Positions 27,798-37,423 of a stretch of 64,000 bases of DNA are shown here, piece by piece. Source of the DNA: 66-474 sp035606235 (GTDB lineage: Bacteria > Pseudomonadota > Gammaproteobacteria > Xanthomonadales > Rhodanobacteraceae); the NCBI GenBank assembly GCA_035606235.1, contig DATNFU010000028.1:1-64000 (forward strand), written 5' to 3'. Numbering within the stretch: position 1 is the stretch's first letter; the number at the start of each line of letters is the position of its first letter. A program made the translations under genes and the position numbers. The notes under the pieces are model-generated. The model was not told where the DNA came from. It worked only from the letters and a program-made list of their open reading frames with translations, and searched no databases.

Positions 27798-28491
27798 CAG
27801 TTACGCGCTGGAACCGGGGCCGACCGAGGTTTGTTTGCCAACGCTGGATGCGCGCAGCCTGCGCGAGTTGCGCAAGTGGCCTGCGCAGTCGGGTCTCGCC
27901 GGCGTGGATGAAGCCGGCTGCGGCCCCTTGGCCGGGCCGGTGGTGGTCGCGGCGGTGATCCTGGATCCCGCGCGGCGCATCAACGGTCTGGACGATTCCA
28001 AACTGCTGTCGGAATCCGCGCGTGAAAAGTTGTACGCACGCATCGTCGAACGCGCGCTCGCGTTCAGCGTGGTCGCGGTCGAGGTCGAGGAGATTGATCG
28101 CATCAATATCTATCATGCGCGCATGATTGGCATGACACGTGCGCTGGCGGCATTGTCCCTCGTACCGATGGCCGCGCTGATCGACGGCAATCGCCTGCCA
28201 CGCGGGCTGCCCTGCCGCGCGCGCGCAATCGTGGACGGCGACGCGCTGGTGCCCGCGATCAGTGCGGCATCGATCATCGCCAAGGTGACGCGCGATCGGC
28301 TGATGCGCGAACTGGATGTGCAATGGCCGGGCTACGGGTTCGCGCGACACAAGGGTTATTCGGTGCCGGAACATCTGGATGCGCTGCGCCGGCTGGGCGC
28401 CTGCCCGCAGCATCGGCGCAGCTTCGCGCCGGTGCGGGAGCTGTGCGCCGTGCCGGAAACGCTGACGCTTCCGCTCGCCGAGGCGTTGTAG
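27781..28491 (+). CDS. rnhB: Ribonuclease HII
   Basis: A 236-residue enzyme that nicks RNA-DNA junctions at misincorporated ribonucleotides. Catalytic acids are Asp43 and Glu44 in GVDEAGCGPLAGPVV, Asp135 in LIDGN and Asp153 or Asp172 (SIIAKVTRDRL). The normally invariant Arg of the GRG motif is Cys here (GCG, codon TGC). LHKGY-like YGFARHKGYSVPEHL and CPQHRRSFAPVR are intact. ATG at 27781 sits inside the last 17 bp of the upstream gene. Only the GRG change is odd. Confidence 0.96.
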   Translation: MILPTDSYALEPGPTEVCLPTLDARSLRELRKWPAQSGLAGVDEAGCGPLAGPVVVAAVILDPARRINGLDDSKLLSESAREKLYARIVERALAFSVVAVEVEEIDRINIYHARMIGMTRALAALSLVPMAALIDGNRLPRGLPCRARAIVDGDALVPAISAASIIAKVTRDRLMRELDVQWPGYGFARHKGYSVPEHLDALRRLGACPQHRRSFAPVRELCAVPETLTLPLAEAL

Positions 28492-28660
28492 TTTGCCGCC
28501 GCGCAATTCGCTCCCGGCAGATCGCAAATGCGTCGTCTCACCCGTGCCGAAAGTCCCATGCAACTTTTCCGGTCCGCATGACGTCTACAGCCCAGGAGCT
28601 GGAGATCGCCCCCGCGCTGACGCAAGGCACAGGCGATGCATGTGGAGCAGGAGTTGCATC

Positions 28661-29101
28661 ATGAATATCGATTCACCCAATTCTTCCGACAGCGAGAGCG
28701 CGGCTGGCACGGCGCATCCCGTACCCGACCCGCGCCAACATCAAAGATACGTCCAGCTCAAGACGATGCTGGACGACCGCGACTGGCATTCGGCCTACGA
28801 TGATCGTCGCGAGTTGCGCCAGGCGCTCGCCGATCTCATCGACGGGGCGATCAATGAGGAACCCGAACTGGACGAACAGACGCTGCAAGTTCTCGCGCTT
28901 GAGGCCGAGGACTATGAAGACTTCCGCGCTTTTCGCGACGAATGGATACGTGGCGAGGATGCGGTGCCCGGCACGGCACCGGAGCAATGGCTGCGGGCGA
29001 GATTGCGCGCGTGGGATGAGGCCGAACGCGAGAATCTATCGCGCGCCGAACGCTTCGAGGGTAGCTTCTGGTCAGGCAATGAGCGTTTTCGGGTGATCTG
29101 A
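28661..29101 (+). CDS. Small acidic hypothetical protein
   Basis: A 146-residue soluble, strongly acidic protein of unknown function. The N-terminus is Ser/Asp-rich and the rest looks helical, with many Glu, Asp, Arg and Trp (for example QTLQVLALEAEDYEDFRAFRDEW). There is no membrane segment, Cys motif or known domain that I recognise. GGAG (28650-28653) is about 7 nt before the ATG. It stands between rnhB and dnaE with 169 and 95 bp of flanking DNA. Confidence 0.7.
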   Translation: MNIDSPNSSDSESAAGTAHPVPDPRQHQRYVQLKTMLDDRDWHSAYDDRRELRQALADLIDGAINEEPELDEQTLQVLALEAEDYEDFRAFRDEWIRGEDAVPGTAPEQWLRARLRAWDEAERENLSRAERFEGSFWSGNERFRVI

Positions 29102-29196
29102 CCAAGCGTATCCCGGCGTGACGCGCTCGGCGTCGCTGTCAAGCTTGCCGGTCCGATGTTGCGCGACTAGGCTTGCGCGATAACCGCGCGCGCCTC

Positions 29197-32100
29197 ATGT
29201 CGATTCGTCACATCCACCCACGCCTGCACAGCGAATACTCGTTATGCGATTCGCTGATCCGCTTGCCGGAAAAGCCCGAGTACGGTGATCCGGCCAAGGC
29301 GCCGCGACCGAACCTGATTTCCCGCGCGGTGGAATTGCAGATGCCGGCGCTGGCACTGACCGACGATTCCAACCTGTTCGCGCTGATCAAGTTCTACCGC
29401 GCAGCCGAATACGCCGGCATCAAGCCGATCGCCGGCTGCGACCTGTGGATCGCCGATCCCGCCGACGCGCAACGCCCGCATCGGCTGACGGTGCTGTGCG
29501 AAAACCGCAACGGTTATCTCAACCTGTCACGGCTGATCTCGCGGGCCTGGCGCGAAGGACAACGCGGCGGCCGCGCACTGGTGGAACCGCAATGGCTGGA
29601 AGCGGCCCACGATGGCCTGATAGCGCTGGCCGGCCGCGAAAGCGAGACGGGGCATCTGTTGCGAGCCGGCCGCGAAGACGAGGCGCACGCGCGACTGGAT
29701 CGCATGCGCGCATTGTTTCATCAGCGCTTGTATCTCGAGCTCACGCGCACCGGTCGCGACGGTGAGGAAGCGTTCAACGCGGCCGCCTTGCAGCTTGCGG
29801 CAGCACTCGATCTGCCGGTGATCGCCAGCAACGACGTGCGCTTTCTGGATGCCGGAGATTTTGAAGCGCACGAGGCGCGCGTGTGCATTCAACAGGGTCA
29901 ACAGCTGACCGATCCGCGCCGCACGCGCGAGTATTCGCCCGAGCAATGGCTGAAGCCCGCCGACCTGATGGCGGAGCTGTTCGCCGATATTCCCGAAGCG
30001 CTGGAGAACAGCGTCGAGCTGGCCAAGCGCTGCAATCTGGAACTTTCATTCGGCAAATATTACCTGCCGGCGTTTCCGGTGCCCGCGCAGCACACACTGG
30101 AATCATGGATCCGTGATGCCGCGCGCGATGGGCTCCAGGCGCGCCTCGCGGCGCACGGCATGGCGCCGAATTTCACGCGCGAAGATTACGGCCTGCGGCT
30201 GGATAGCGAACTCGAGACCATCGTGCGCATGGGTTTCGCCGGCTACTTCCTGATCGTCGCCGACTTCATCGGCTGGGCCAAGCAGCACGACATTCCGGTC
30301 GGCCCCGGACGCGGATCGGGTGCGGGTTCGGTGGTGGCGTGGAGCCTCGGCATCACCGATCTCGATCCGCTGCGTTTCGAGTTGCTGTTTGAGCGGTTCC
30401 TGAATCCGGAACGCGTGTCGATGCCGGATTTCGACATCGACTTCTGCATGGAAGGCCGCGATCGCGTGATCGAATACGTGGCCGACAAATACGGCCGCGA
30501 CCAGGTCAGTCAGATCATCACCTACGGCACGATGGCGGCGAAAGCCGTGCTGCGCGATTGCGGGCGCGTGCTCGGCATGCCTTACGGCCAGGTCGACGGC
30601 ATCGCCAAGCTGATCCCGAAAATGCCGCTGGATCTCACGCTGGAAGATGCGCTCGGGCGCAGTGAGAAATCCCGCAAGGAACCTGATCGCGTGGTGCGCG
30701 AATTCTGCGAGCTGTATGCAGGTGATGACGACGCGCGCACCCTGATCGACCTGGCGCTGAAACTCGAAGGCATCACCCGCAATGCCGGCAAACATGCCGG
30801 TGGCGTGGTGATCGCGCCTTCGGCGCTCACCGATTTTGCGCCGTTGTATTGCGAAGCCGGCGGCGGCGGCGTGGTGACGCAGTTCGACAAGGATGACGTC
30901 GAAACCGTCGGTCTGGTGAAGTTCGACTTTCTCGGCCTGCGCACGCTCACCATCATCGATTGGACGGTGAAGGCGATCAATGCGCGGCGTGCGCGCAACG
31001 GCGAGCCAGCGCTGGACATCGCGGCGCTGCCGCTGGATGACGCGCCCACCTACGCGTCGCTCGCTCGCGCGGACACCGCCGCGATATTCCAGTTTGAAGG
31101 CGGCGGCATGCAACGCCTGCTGAAGGATGCCAAACCCGATCGCTTCGAGGACATCATCGCGCTGGGTGCGCTGTACCGACCCGGCCCGATGGACCTGATC
31201 CCGAGCTTCGTTGCGCGCAAGCACGGCCGCGAGCCGGTCGAGTATCCCGACCCGCGCATCGAACCGGTACTGAAGGAAACCTACGGCATCATGGTTTATC
31301 AGGAACAGGTGATGCAGATGGCGCAGATCGTCGGCGGCTATTCGCTCGGCGCCGCCGATCTGCTGCGCCGCGCGATGGGCAAGAAAGTGCCGACGGAAAT
31401 GGCCAAGCAGCGTGCGATCTTTCGCGACGGAGCGCTGCGCAACGGCGTGGAGGCGCGCAAAGCCGATGCGATCTTCGATCAGATGGAGAAGTTCGCCGGC
31501 TACGGTTTCAACAAATCGCACGCAGCCGCCTACGCGCTGGTGTCCTACCAGACCGCGTGGCTGAAGACGCATCATCGCGCCGAGTTCATGGCGGCCACGC
31601 TTGCCGCCGACATGGACAACACCGATAAAGTGGTGCAGTTCCTGGCCGATGCGCGCAGCAACGGCCTGCAGGTGCTGCCACCGGATGTCAATGCTTCGCC
31701 GTGGCGATTTGCCGCCATGGACGAGCGCACAATCCGCTATGGCCTGGGCGCGATCAAGGGCGTGGGCCGCGCGGTGTGCGAGACCATCGTGACGGAGCGC
31801 GAGCGCAGCGGTGCGTTCCGCGACCTGGCCGACCTGTGCGCGCGCGTGGATCCGGGCAAGCTCAACAAGCGTGTGCTGGAAGCACTGATCCAGTCCGGCG
31901 CGTGCGACGCGCTCGCGCCAAATCGCGCCACCCTGATGGCGCAGTTGCCCGAAGCGGTCCGCGCGGCCGAACAGCACCAGCGCGATCGCGCCGCGGGGCA
32001 AAACGACATGTTCGGCGTAGCGCAAAGCACCCTCGCCGAAACACCGATGATCCATGTCGCCGACGTGGCGGATTGGTCGCTCGAACGCAAGCTCGCCGGC

Positions 32101-32778
32101 GAGCGCGCCACGCTCGGTCATTACCTGTCGGGGCACCCGACCGATCCTTGGCGCGACGTGCTCGCGCAACTCGCCAATTGTCCGCTCGGCGAAATCGAGC
32201 AGCGTTATCAACCGCCGCCGCGCCGCGATAACGACGATGGCAATCGCTTCCGGCGTACGCAGGAGACCCCCTGGACAGTGGCCGGGATGGTGACGCTGCA
32301 GCGCCGCCGTGGCGATTCGGCCGCATTCGTTCAGTTCGAGGACTGGAGCGGGCATCTCGAAGTGAGCTTCTTCCGCGAAGCGTTCAGCGATTACGCTCAC
32401 CTGCTGCAGCGGGATGCGATCCTGGTGGTCGAGGGCGGGCTGGCGCTGGACGATTTCAGCGGCGAATTGCAACTGCGGGCACGCCGCGTGTGGACGCTGG
32501 ACGACGCCTGCATCGCGCACACGCGCGTGCTGCGCATCGGCGTGAATGGCGTGGGCCCGCAATTCGCCGCGACTCTGAAGGCGGCAATCAACGGCCACCG
32601 CGGCGGCGCCACCTCACTGCGGGTCACCGGCTACCGCAATGCGCGTGGCAGCGCCGACCTGGAACTGGGCGAGGCCTGGCGCGTACGCGTCACCACCGAT
32701 CTGCTGCGCTCGCTGGCCGAGCTGCCCGGCGTCCACACTGTGGCACCGCTGCTGGCGCGGCCCAGCGCATCGGCATAG
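29197..32778 (+). CDS. dnaE: DNA polymerase III alpha subunit
   Basis: A 1193-residue replicative polymerase of the DnaE1 class. It has an N-terminal PHP domain (HPRLHSEYSLCDSL), a polymerase core with catalytic Asp411 and Asp413 in MPDFDIDFC and Asp577 in VKFDFLGLRTL, then GPGRGSGAGS and NKSHAAAYALVSYQTAW. A helix-hairpin-helix follows near 840 (YGLGAIKGVGRAV) and an OB fold near 1020 (WTVAGMVTLQRRRGD). ATG at 29197 is preferred to a TTG at 29173. It precedes accA, as in E. coli, but after a 152-bp gap. Confidence 0.97.
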   Translation: MSIRHIHPRLHSEYSLCDSLIRLPEKPEYGDPAKAPRPNLISRAVELQMPALALTDDSNLFALIKFYRAAEYAGIKPIAGCDLWIADPADAQRPHRLTVLCENRNGYLNLSRLISRAWREGQRGGRALVEPQWLEAAHDGLIALAGRESETGHLLRAGREDEAHARLDRMRALFHQRLYLELTRTGRDGEEAFNAAALQLAAALDLPVIASNDVRFLDAGDFEAHEARVCIQQGQQLTDPRRTREYSPEQWLKPADLMAELFADIPEALENSVELAKRCNLELSFGKYYLPAFPVPAQHTLESWIRDAARDGLQARLAAHGMAPNFTREDYGLRLDSELETIVRMGFAGYFLIVADFIGWAKQHDIPVGPGRGSGAGSVVAWSLGITDLDPLRFELLFERFLNPERVSMPDFDIDFCMEGRDRVIEYVADKYGRDQVSQIITYGTMAAKAVLRDCGRVLGMPYGQVDGIAKLIPKMPLDLTLEDALGRSEKSRKEPDRVVREFCELYAGDDDARTLIDLALKLEGITRNAGKHAGGVVIAPSALTDFAPLYCEAGGGGVVTQFDKDDVETVGLVKFDFLGLRTLTIIDWTVKAINARRARNGEPALDIAALPLDDAPTYASLARADTAAIFQFEGGGMQRLLKDAKPDRFEDIIALGALYRPGPMDLIPSFVARKHGREPVEYPDPRIEPVLKETYGIMVYQEQVMQMAQIVGGYSLGAADLLRRAMGKKVPTEMAKQRAIFRDGALRNGVEARKADAIFDQMEKFAGYGFNKSHAAAYALVSYQTAWLKTHHRAEFMAATLAADMDNTDKVVQFLADARSNGLQVLPPDVNASPWRFAAMDERTIRYGLGAIKGVGRAVCETIVTERERSGAFRDLADLCARVDPGKLNKRVLEALIQSGACDALAPNRATLMAQLPEAVRAAEQHQRDRAAGQNDMFGVAQSTLAETPMIHVADVADWSLERKLAGERATLGHYLSGHPTDPWRDVLAQLANCPLGEIEQRYQPPPRRDNDDGNRFRRTQETPWTVAGMVTLQRRRGDSAAFVQFEDWSGHLEVSFFREAFSDYAHLLQRDAILVVEGGLALDDFSGELQLRARRVWTLDDACIAHTRVLRIGVNGVGPQFAATLKAAINGHRGGATSLRVTGYRNARGSADLELGEAWRVRVTTDLLRSLAELPGVHTVAPLLARPSASA

Positions 32779-32930
32779 CGCTTCGGCGCGCAGCGCCGTC
32801 TTCGCTCGCGCGGCACGTCTTTACCGCATGGCGCCGGCATTGCCGGCCAAGGGCAGATCGCGCGAGGCGCGCTCCTAACGGGCCGGCGTGGCGGCTATAC
32901 TCGCGTTCTTTGCCGGCCAGCTTTCAGCGG

Positions 32931-33890
32931 ATGAACCCCAATTTCCTCGATTTCGAGCAGCCGATCGCGGAACTGGACGCCAAGATCCAGGAATTGACGC
33001 ACGCGGGTCAGGGCCACTCGCTGGATATCCAGGATGAGGTCGGCAAATTGCGCGACAAGCTGCGCGCCCGCACCGCGGACATTTTCAAGAACCTGACACC
33101 GTGGCAGATCACCCAGTTGTCGCGGCACCCGGGCCGGCCTTACACCAACGATTACATCGCCATCATCTGCGACGAATTCCACGAGCTCGCCGGCGACCGC
33201 ATGTATGCCGACGATCCCGCGATCGTCGCGGGGCTTGCGCGCATCAATGGTCGCGCGGTGATGATCATCGGTCACCAGAAAGGTCGCGATATCAAATCCA
33301 AGGTGCGGCGCAATTTCGGCATGCCGCGCCCGGAGGGCTATCGCAAGGCGCTGCGGCTGATGAAGATGGCCGAACGTTTTCAATTGCCGGTGCTCACCTT
33401 CATCGATACACCCGGCGCTTATCCTGGCGTGGGCGCGGAAGAGCGGGGACAATCCGAAGCGATCGCGCGGAATCTCATGGAGATGGCGCAATTGCGCACA
33501 CCGATCGTGTGCACCGTGATCGGCGAAGGCGGTTCCGGCGGCGCGCTCGCGATTGGCGTCGGCGACCGCACCGTGATGTTGCAGTATTCGACCTATTCGG
33601 TGATTTCGCCGGAAGGCTGCGCCTCGATCCTGTGGAAGAGCGCGGAAAAAGCGCGCGACGCGGCCGATGCGCTATGCCTGACCGCGCCACGCTTGATGGA
33701 ACTCGGCCTGATCGACAAGATCGTGCGCGAGCCGACCGGTGGCGCGCACCGCAATCCCAAGGCGATGGCGAAGCGCCTCAAAGCGGTGCTGGTCAACGAG
33801 ATCGACGCATTGCAGACCGTCTCCGCCGGGCAATTGCTGGAGCAGCGCTATCAACGCCTGCGCCGGTATGGCGCGTACCAGGCGGGCTGA
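32931..33890 (+). CDS. accA: Acetyl-CoA carboxylase carboxyltransferase subunit alpha
   Basis: A 319-residue subunit forming the carboxyltransferase with AccD, giving malonyl-CoA for fatty acid synthesis. It begins MNPNFLDFEQPIAELDAKI. DTPGAYPGVGAEERGQSEAIA, EGGSGGALAIGVGD and SVISPEGCASILWK are typical crotonase-fold motifs. ATG at 32931 gives the standard start; a TATACT at 32896-32901 may be part of a promoter. Confidence 0.98.
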   Translation: MNPNFLDFEQPIAELDAKIQELTHAGQGHSLDIQDEVGKLRDKLRARTADIFKNLTPWQITQLSRHPGRPYTNDYIAIICDEFHELAGDRMYADDPAIVAGLARINGRAVMIIGHQKGRDIKSKVRRNFGMPRPEGYRKALRLMKMAERFQLPVLTFIDTPGAYPGVGAEERGQSEAIARNLMEMAQLRTPIVCTVIGEGGSGGALAIGVGDRTVMLQYSTYSVISPEGCASILWKSAEKARDAADALCLTAPRLMELGLIDKIVREPTGGAHRNPKAMAKRLKAVLVNEIDALQTVSAGQLLEQRYQRLRRYGAYQAG

Positions 33891-33935
33891 GCCGGTTGGG
33901 GACTCGGAACTCGACACAAGCGCAACGACAATGTC

Positions 33936-33972
33936 GTGATTCCCGGCTGCGCGCGGCGCAAAGCCGGAATCC
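33936..33972. repeat. REP-like palindrome after accA
   Basis: GATTCCCGGCT (33938-33948) and AGCCGGAATC (33962-33971) form an imperfect palindrome around a GC-rich loop. It matches the outer layout of the unit near 10293. The rest of the 213-bp accA-tilS gap shows nothing else I can assign. Confidence 0.55.
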
Positions 33973-34103
33973 ACGGTGATCTTGCGGTAGCGAAGAAATG
34001 GATTACAAAGTCCATCCATGGGCTTTTCCCGGTCAACCTTCGACTGTTCAGATTCGTTCCCGTCCGGCCCGACGCCGGAACAGCGTGATTCTCTGGATGC
34101 CTC

Positions 34104-35429
34104 ATGTCGCGGTGCCTGACTGACCATCTTGCCATCGGCCTGACGACGCTCCCCGGCGAAACGCCATTGTGCGTCGCCTACAGCGGTGGCCCGGATTCGA
34201 CTGCGCTGTTGCATGGGCTGGCGCACCTGCCGCAGGCGCGCGCGCGCGGGCTGCGCGCGCTACACGTGGACCACCAGCTGCACCCGGACAGCGCGCAATG
34301 GGCGCAGCACTGCGCACGGGTTTGCTCACAACTGGATGTGCCGTTGGAGACCATTCGCGTGCAGATCGCGCACGGGCGCGGCGAAGGCCTCGAAGCCGCG
34401 GCGCGGCATGCGCGTCGTGCGGCCTTTGCGCAATCATTGCAACCTGGCGAATGGCTGACGCTGGCGCACCATCGCGACGACCAGATCGAAACAGTCCTGC
34501 TGAAACTGCTGCGCGGCGCAGGGCCGCTCGGCCTGGCCGGCATGCGCGAACGACGTCCGTTCGCGTCCGGTGCTTTGTGGCGCCCGCTGCTGGCTTTGCC
34601 GCGCGCGGTGCTGCGCGAATACGCGATTGCACACGACCTTGCTTGCATCGAAGATCCCTCCAACAAGAACATGAGGCTCTCGCGCAATTTCCTGCGCGCG
34701 GAAATCCTGCCCCGCCTGAGCCAGCACTGGCCGCAGACCGGACAGTCGATCCTGCACGCCGCGGCCTTGTGTCGCGCCGCGGCAGAACACCTCGACGCAC
34801 AAGCTTCGGCGGCACTGGATGCATTGCGGATCGCTGGCGGCGACATGCTGGATGCGCCCGGCTGGAGCAGCTTGCCGGATGCCTTGCGCGCGCTGGTGCT
34901 GGAGCGCTGGCTGCATCGGCAGGGCCTGCCGGCGCCGACGCTGACACAATCCGCGGAGCTGCAGCGGCAGGTAGCGCATGCCAAGCCGGATCATCTCTCG
35001 CGCGTGGCGTGGCCGGGCGCGGAGGTGCGCCTTTGGCGCGGCGCGCTGCACGCGATGCGGCCCTTGTCCCCGATGCCCACGGATTGGCAGGCAAGCTGGA
35101 CCGGCGCACCGCTCGCCCTGCCCAATGGCTGCGGCGTGCTGGAGATTGTCGCCCGACAATCTGATCGCGTCCTGACGCAACCGCCATTGGATTCCTCGCT
35201 GTGCGTGCGCCTGCGTCAGGGCGGCGAGCGCATCAAGCCCGCCGGCGACCGATGCACGCGCGAACTGCGCGATCTGTTCCAGCGTGCCGGTATTCCGCCG
35301 TGGCTGCGCGACCGGATTCCCCTGATCTTTCGCGGCGGCGAACTGCTAGCGGTGGCCGATCTGTGGACGAGCGAAGCGGGCCGGGCGTTCTTCGACGCGC
35401 AAGATGTGAAGCTGCATTGGGTGCGGTGA
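34104..35429 (+). CDS. tilS: tRNA(Ile)-lysidine synthetase
   Basis: A 441-residue PP-loop ATPase that attaches lysine to C34 of tRNA-Ile (CAU), so that it reads AUA. The PP-loop is SGGPDS at residues 27-32. The dimer/active-site motif LTLAHHRDDQIETVLLKLLRG and the IEDPSNKNMRLSRNFLR segment are typical. The TilS C-terminal domain (LRQGGERIKPAG) is complete. The start is the ATG at 34104 without a strong Shine-Dalgarno. Confidence 0.96.
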   Translation: MSRCLTDHLAIGLTTLPGETPLCVAYSGGPDSTALLHGLAHLPQARARGLRALHVDHQLHPDSAQWAQHCARVCSQLDVPLETIRVQIAHGRGEGLEAAARHARRAAFAQSLQPGEWLTLAHHRDDQIETVLLKLLRGAGPLGLAGMRERRPFASGALWRPLLALPRAVLREYAIAHDLACIEDPSNKNMRLSRNFLRAEILPRLSQHWPQTGQSILHAAALCRAAAEHLDAQASAALDALRIAGGDMLDAPGWSSLPDALRALVLERWLHRQGLPAPTLTQSAELQRQVAHAKPDHLSRVAWPGAEVRLWRGALHAMRPLSPMPTDWQASWTGAPLALPNGCGVLEIVARQSDRVLTQPPLDSSLCVRLRQGGERIKPAGDRCTRELRDLFQRAGIPPWLRDRIPLIFRGGELLAVADLWTSEAGRAFFDAQDVKLHWVR

Positions 35430-35522
35430 GCGCGCGGCACGCGGCCGGCATCAGTCCGTCGCTTGCTCGCAAGCTCCCCCGATATGATTGATTCATCCCC
35501 TGCCCTGCGTTAGCGTGCATGT

Positions 35523-35795
35523 ATGGCCAAATCCGCTCCCGCCAGCAACGAACCCGAAGTCGAGACTTCCTCCATCGCGCAATTCGAGCAATCGCTGGAC
35601 GAACTCGAGCAACTGGTCGCGAAGATGGAGGGCGGCGAACTCAGCCTGGATGAATCGCTGCGCTCATTCGAGCGCGGCATTGCATTGTTCCGCAACTGTC
35701 AATCCGCGCTGGAACAGGCCGAGTTGCGGGTGAAGCTGCTGCTCGACCCCAACGATCCCGGCAGCGCTGGCGCGTTTTCCGAGGATGTCCCGTGA
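35523..35795 (+). CDS. xseB: Exodeoxyribonuclease VII small subunit
   Basis: A 90-residue mostly helical protein that with XseA degrades single-stranded DNA. The family pattern FEQSLDELEQLVAKMEGGELSLDESLRSFERGIAL is complete. Length is normal. As usual it precedes ispA; here the two are separated by 127 bp that contain a duplicated 20-bp unit. Confidence 0.94.
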   Translation: MAKSAPASNEPEVETSSIAQFEQSLDELEQLVAKMEGGELSLDESLRSFERGIALFRNCQSALEQAELRVKLLLDPNDPGSAGAFSEDVP

Positions 35796-35800
35796 GCATT

Positions 35801-35841
35801 CGATATCCAGGCTTCGGCAAGCGATATCCAGGCTTCGGCAA
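35801..35841 (+). repeat. Tandem duplication of a 21-bp unit
   Basis: CGATATCCAGGCTTCGGCAA occurs at 35801-35820 and again at 35822-35841, separated by one G. It lies 6 bp after the xseB stop and about 80 bp before the ispA start. It may be a replication slip. Confidence 0.9.
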
Positions 35842-35922
35842 ACTCCGCCATGTTTCCCTGACCCCCGACGAACGCTTGCGTTGCAAGCCTCCGTCGCCCC
35901 GGTGATTAAAAGGGGCGACAGC

Positions 35923-36810
35923 ATGTCCCACTCAATACTGGGCGCGCTGGTCGCGCGGGCGGACGCCGCGCTGGCGCGAGTGCTGCCTGCCGACGGCAGC
36001 GAGCCGCTCGAACTTGTCCGCGCCATGCGCTACGCGGTGCTGGGTGGTGGCAAGCGGTTGCGACCGCTGCTGGTCTACGCCGCGGGCACGGCGCTCGGCG
36101 CGTCGATTGAAGCGCTGGATGCCCCCGCCTGCGCGGTTGAGCTGATCCACGCCTATTCGCTGGTACACGATGATCTGCCGTCGATGGACGACGACGATCT
36201 GCGCCGCGGCCGGCCGACCTGCCATGTCGCGTTCGGCGAGGCCACCGCGATTCTGGCCGGCGACGCCCTGCAGGCGCTGGCATTCGAAATACTCGCGTCC
36301 GGTCGCGCGCACTCGATCGACGCGGAGTCGCGTTTGGACATGCTGCGCCTGCTCGGCGCCGCTTGCGGTGCGCAAGGCATGGCCGGCGGTCAGGCGATCG
36401 ACCTGGCCGCGGTTGGGCAGATACTGGATCTGCCTGCACTGGAACGGATGCACGCGCACAAGACCGGCGCGTTGATCCGCGCCAGCGTGCGCCTGGGCGC
36501 GCTCACGGCCGGTTGCGCGGATGCTGCGATGCTGGATGCGCTGGAACGCTATGGTCATGCGGTAGGGCTCGCCTTCCAGGTGCGCGACGACATTCTTGAT
36601 GTCGAAGGCGAGACCCACGCGCTCGGCAAGACCGCTGGCAAGGATGCGGCGCGTGCAAAACCCACCTTCCCTTCCGTGCTCGGCATGGACGCGTCGCGCG
36701 CGCATCTGCGCGAACTCATCGATGTGGCACGAGGCGCGCTCACCGCACTGGGCGAACGCGCGGCGCCACTGGCGGAACTGGCGCGCTACGTCGCGGAGCG
36801 CAACCGATGA
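35923..36810 (+). CDS. ispA: Farnesyl diphosphate synthase (geranyltranstransferase)
   Basis: A 295-residue trans-prenyltransferase. The first aspartate-rich motif is HDDLPSMDDDDLRRGRPT and the second is QVRDDILDVEG. GGGKRLRPLLVYA contains the IPP-binding residues. AAGGGG (35909-35914) lies 8 nt before the ATG. A longer in-frame reading begins at 35785, but those residues include the tandem repeat and are not conserved. Its product feeds UppS and octaprenyl synthesis. A terminator follows at once; dxs, often next, is absent. Confidence 0.96.
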   Translation: MSHSILGALVARADAALARVLPADGSEPLELVRAMRYAVLGGGKRLRPLLVYAAGTALGASIEALDAPACAVELIHAYSLVHDDLPSMDDDDLRRGRPTCHVAFGEATAILAGDALQALAFEILASGRAHSIDAESRLDMLRLLGAACGAQGMAGGQAIDLAAVGQILDLPALERMHAHKTGALIRASVRLGALTAGCADAAMLDALERYGHAVGLAFQVRDDILDVEGETHALGKTAGKDAARAKPTFPSVLGMDASRAHLRELIDVARGALTALGERAAPLAELARYVAERNR

Positions 36811-36824
36811 TGTCTGCTCCCAAC

Positions 36825-36853
36825 AAAAAAGCGGGCCGAAGCCCGCTTTTTTT
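36825..36853. terminator. Bidirectional rho-independent terminator
   Basis: A6, GCGGGC (36831-36836), loop CGAA, GCCCGC (36841-36846), T7. It serves ispA on the plus strand and the converging DUF4870 gene on the minus strand. Confidence 0.93.
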
Positions 36854-36873
36854 CATTCAAAAAACCGCACCAC

Positions 36874-37314
36874 TCACTTGATGAACCGCAACGCGAACGG
36901 ATAGCGATAGGCCTTGCCTTCATTGGCCTTGATCGCGCCCATGATGATGAACACCAGCGCGGCGATGCCGATGATGAACATCAGCGGCAATGCGATGAAA
37001 AAGCCGACGCCCAATGTCACGACACCGAGTATCGTCAAGATGAGGAAGATGATCGCGATGGTAATGTTGAAGTTCAGCGCTTCCTTGGCCTGATCATTGA
37101 CGAACGGCATGGTGTCTTTCTTGACCAGCCAGATGATCAACGGCCCGATGAACCAGCCCCACCCACCGACCCAGCCAGTGACGAGGCCGCCAAGCAGCGC
37201 AGAAAGATGGGCGAACATCGCCCACTGACGCTCCTCCGCTGTCGGCGCTCCAGCCGGCGGCGGCGGAGGCGAGGTATACGAAGGCGGTGTAACGGATTCC
37301 GGCGGAACACTCAT
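36874..37314 (-). CDS. DUF4870 (Tic20-like) membrane protein
   Basis: A 146-residue protein. A Pro-rich cytosolic start (PPSYTSPPPPPAGAP) is followed by the DUF4870 signature RQWAMFAHLSALLGG and FVNDQAKEALNFNITI, with three to four membrane helices. ATG at 37314 is preceded by AGGGGA at good spacing. The function of this very common family is unknown. It converges with ispA on a shared terminator. Confidence 0.9.
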   Translation of the reverse strand: MSVPPESVTPPSYTSPPPPPAGAPTAEERQWAMFAHLSALLGGLVTGWVGGWGWFIGPLIIWLVKKDTMPFVNDQAKEALNFNITIAIIFLILTILGVVTLGVGFFIALPLMFIIGIAALVFIIMGAIKANEGKAYRYPFALRFIK

Positions 37315-37423
37315 TTGATATCCCCTACCCGTGTTGGACGCGTGGCAGACTTTCCGCCGCTTGTGAGTGGCTGTCAAGCGCCCCGGGTGCTCATAAAAGA
37401 TCCGCTTTCTGCCCGAACACGGT

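Noticed and set aside
30103..32598. 831-codon open frame on the minus strand opposite dnaE
   Set aside because: Shadow of dnaE caused by high third-position GC; no domain resemblance.
35785..35922. Longer ispA with an extra 46 N-terminal residues
   Set aside because: The extension is encoded partly by the 21-bp tandem repeat and is not typical of the family; a good Shine-Dalgarno precedes the inner ATG at 35923.
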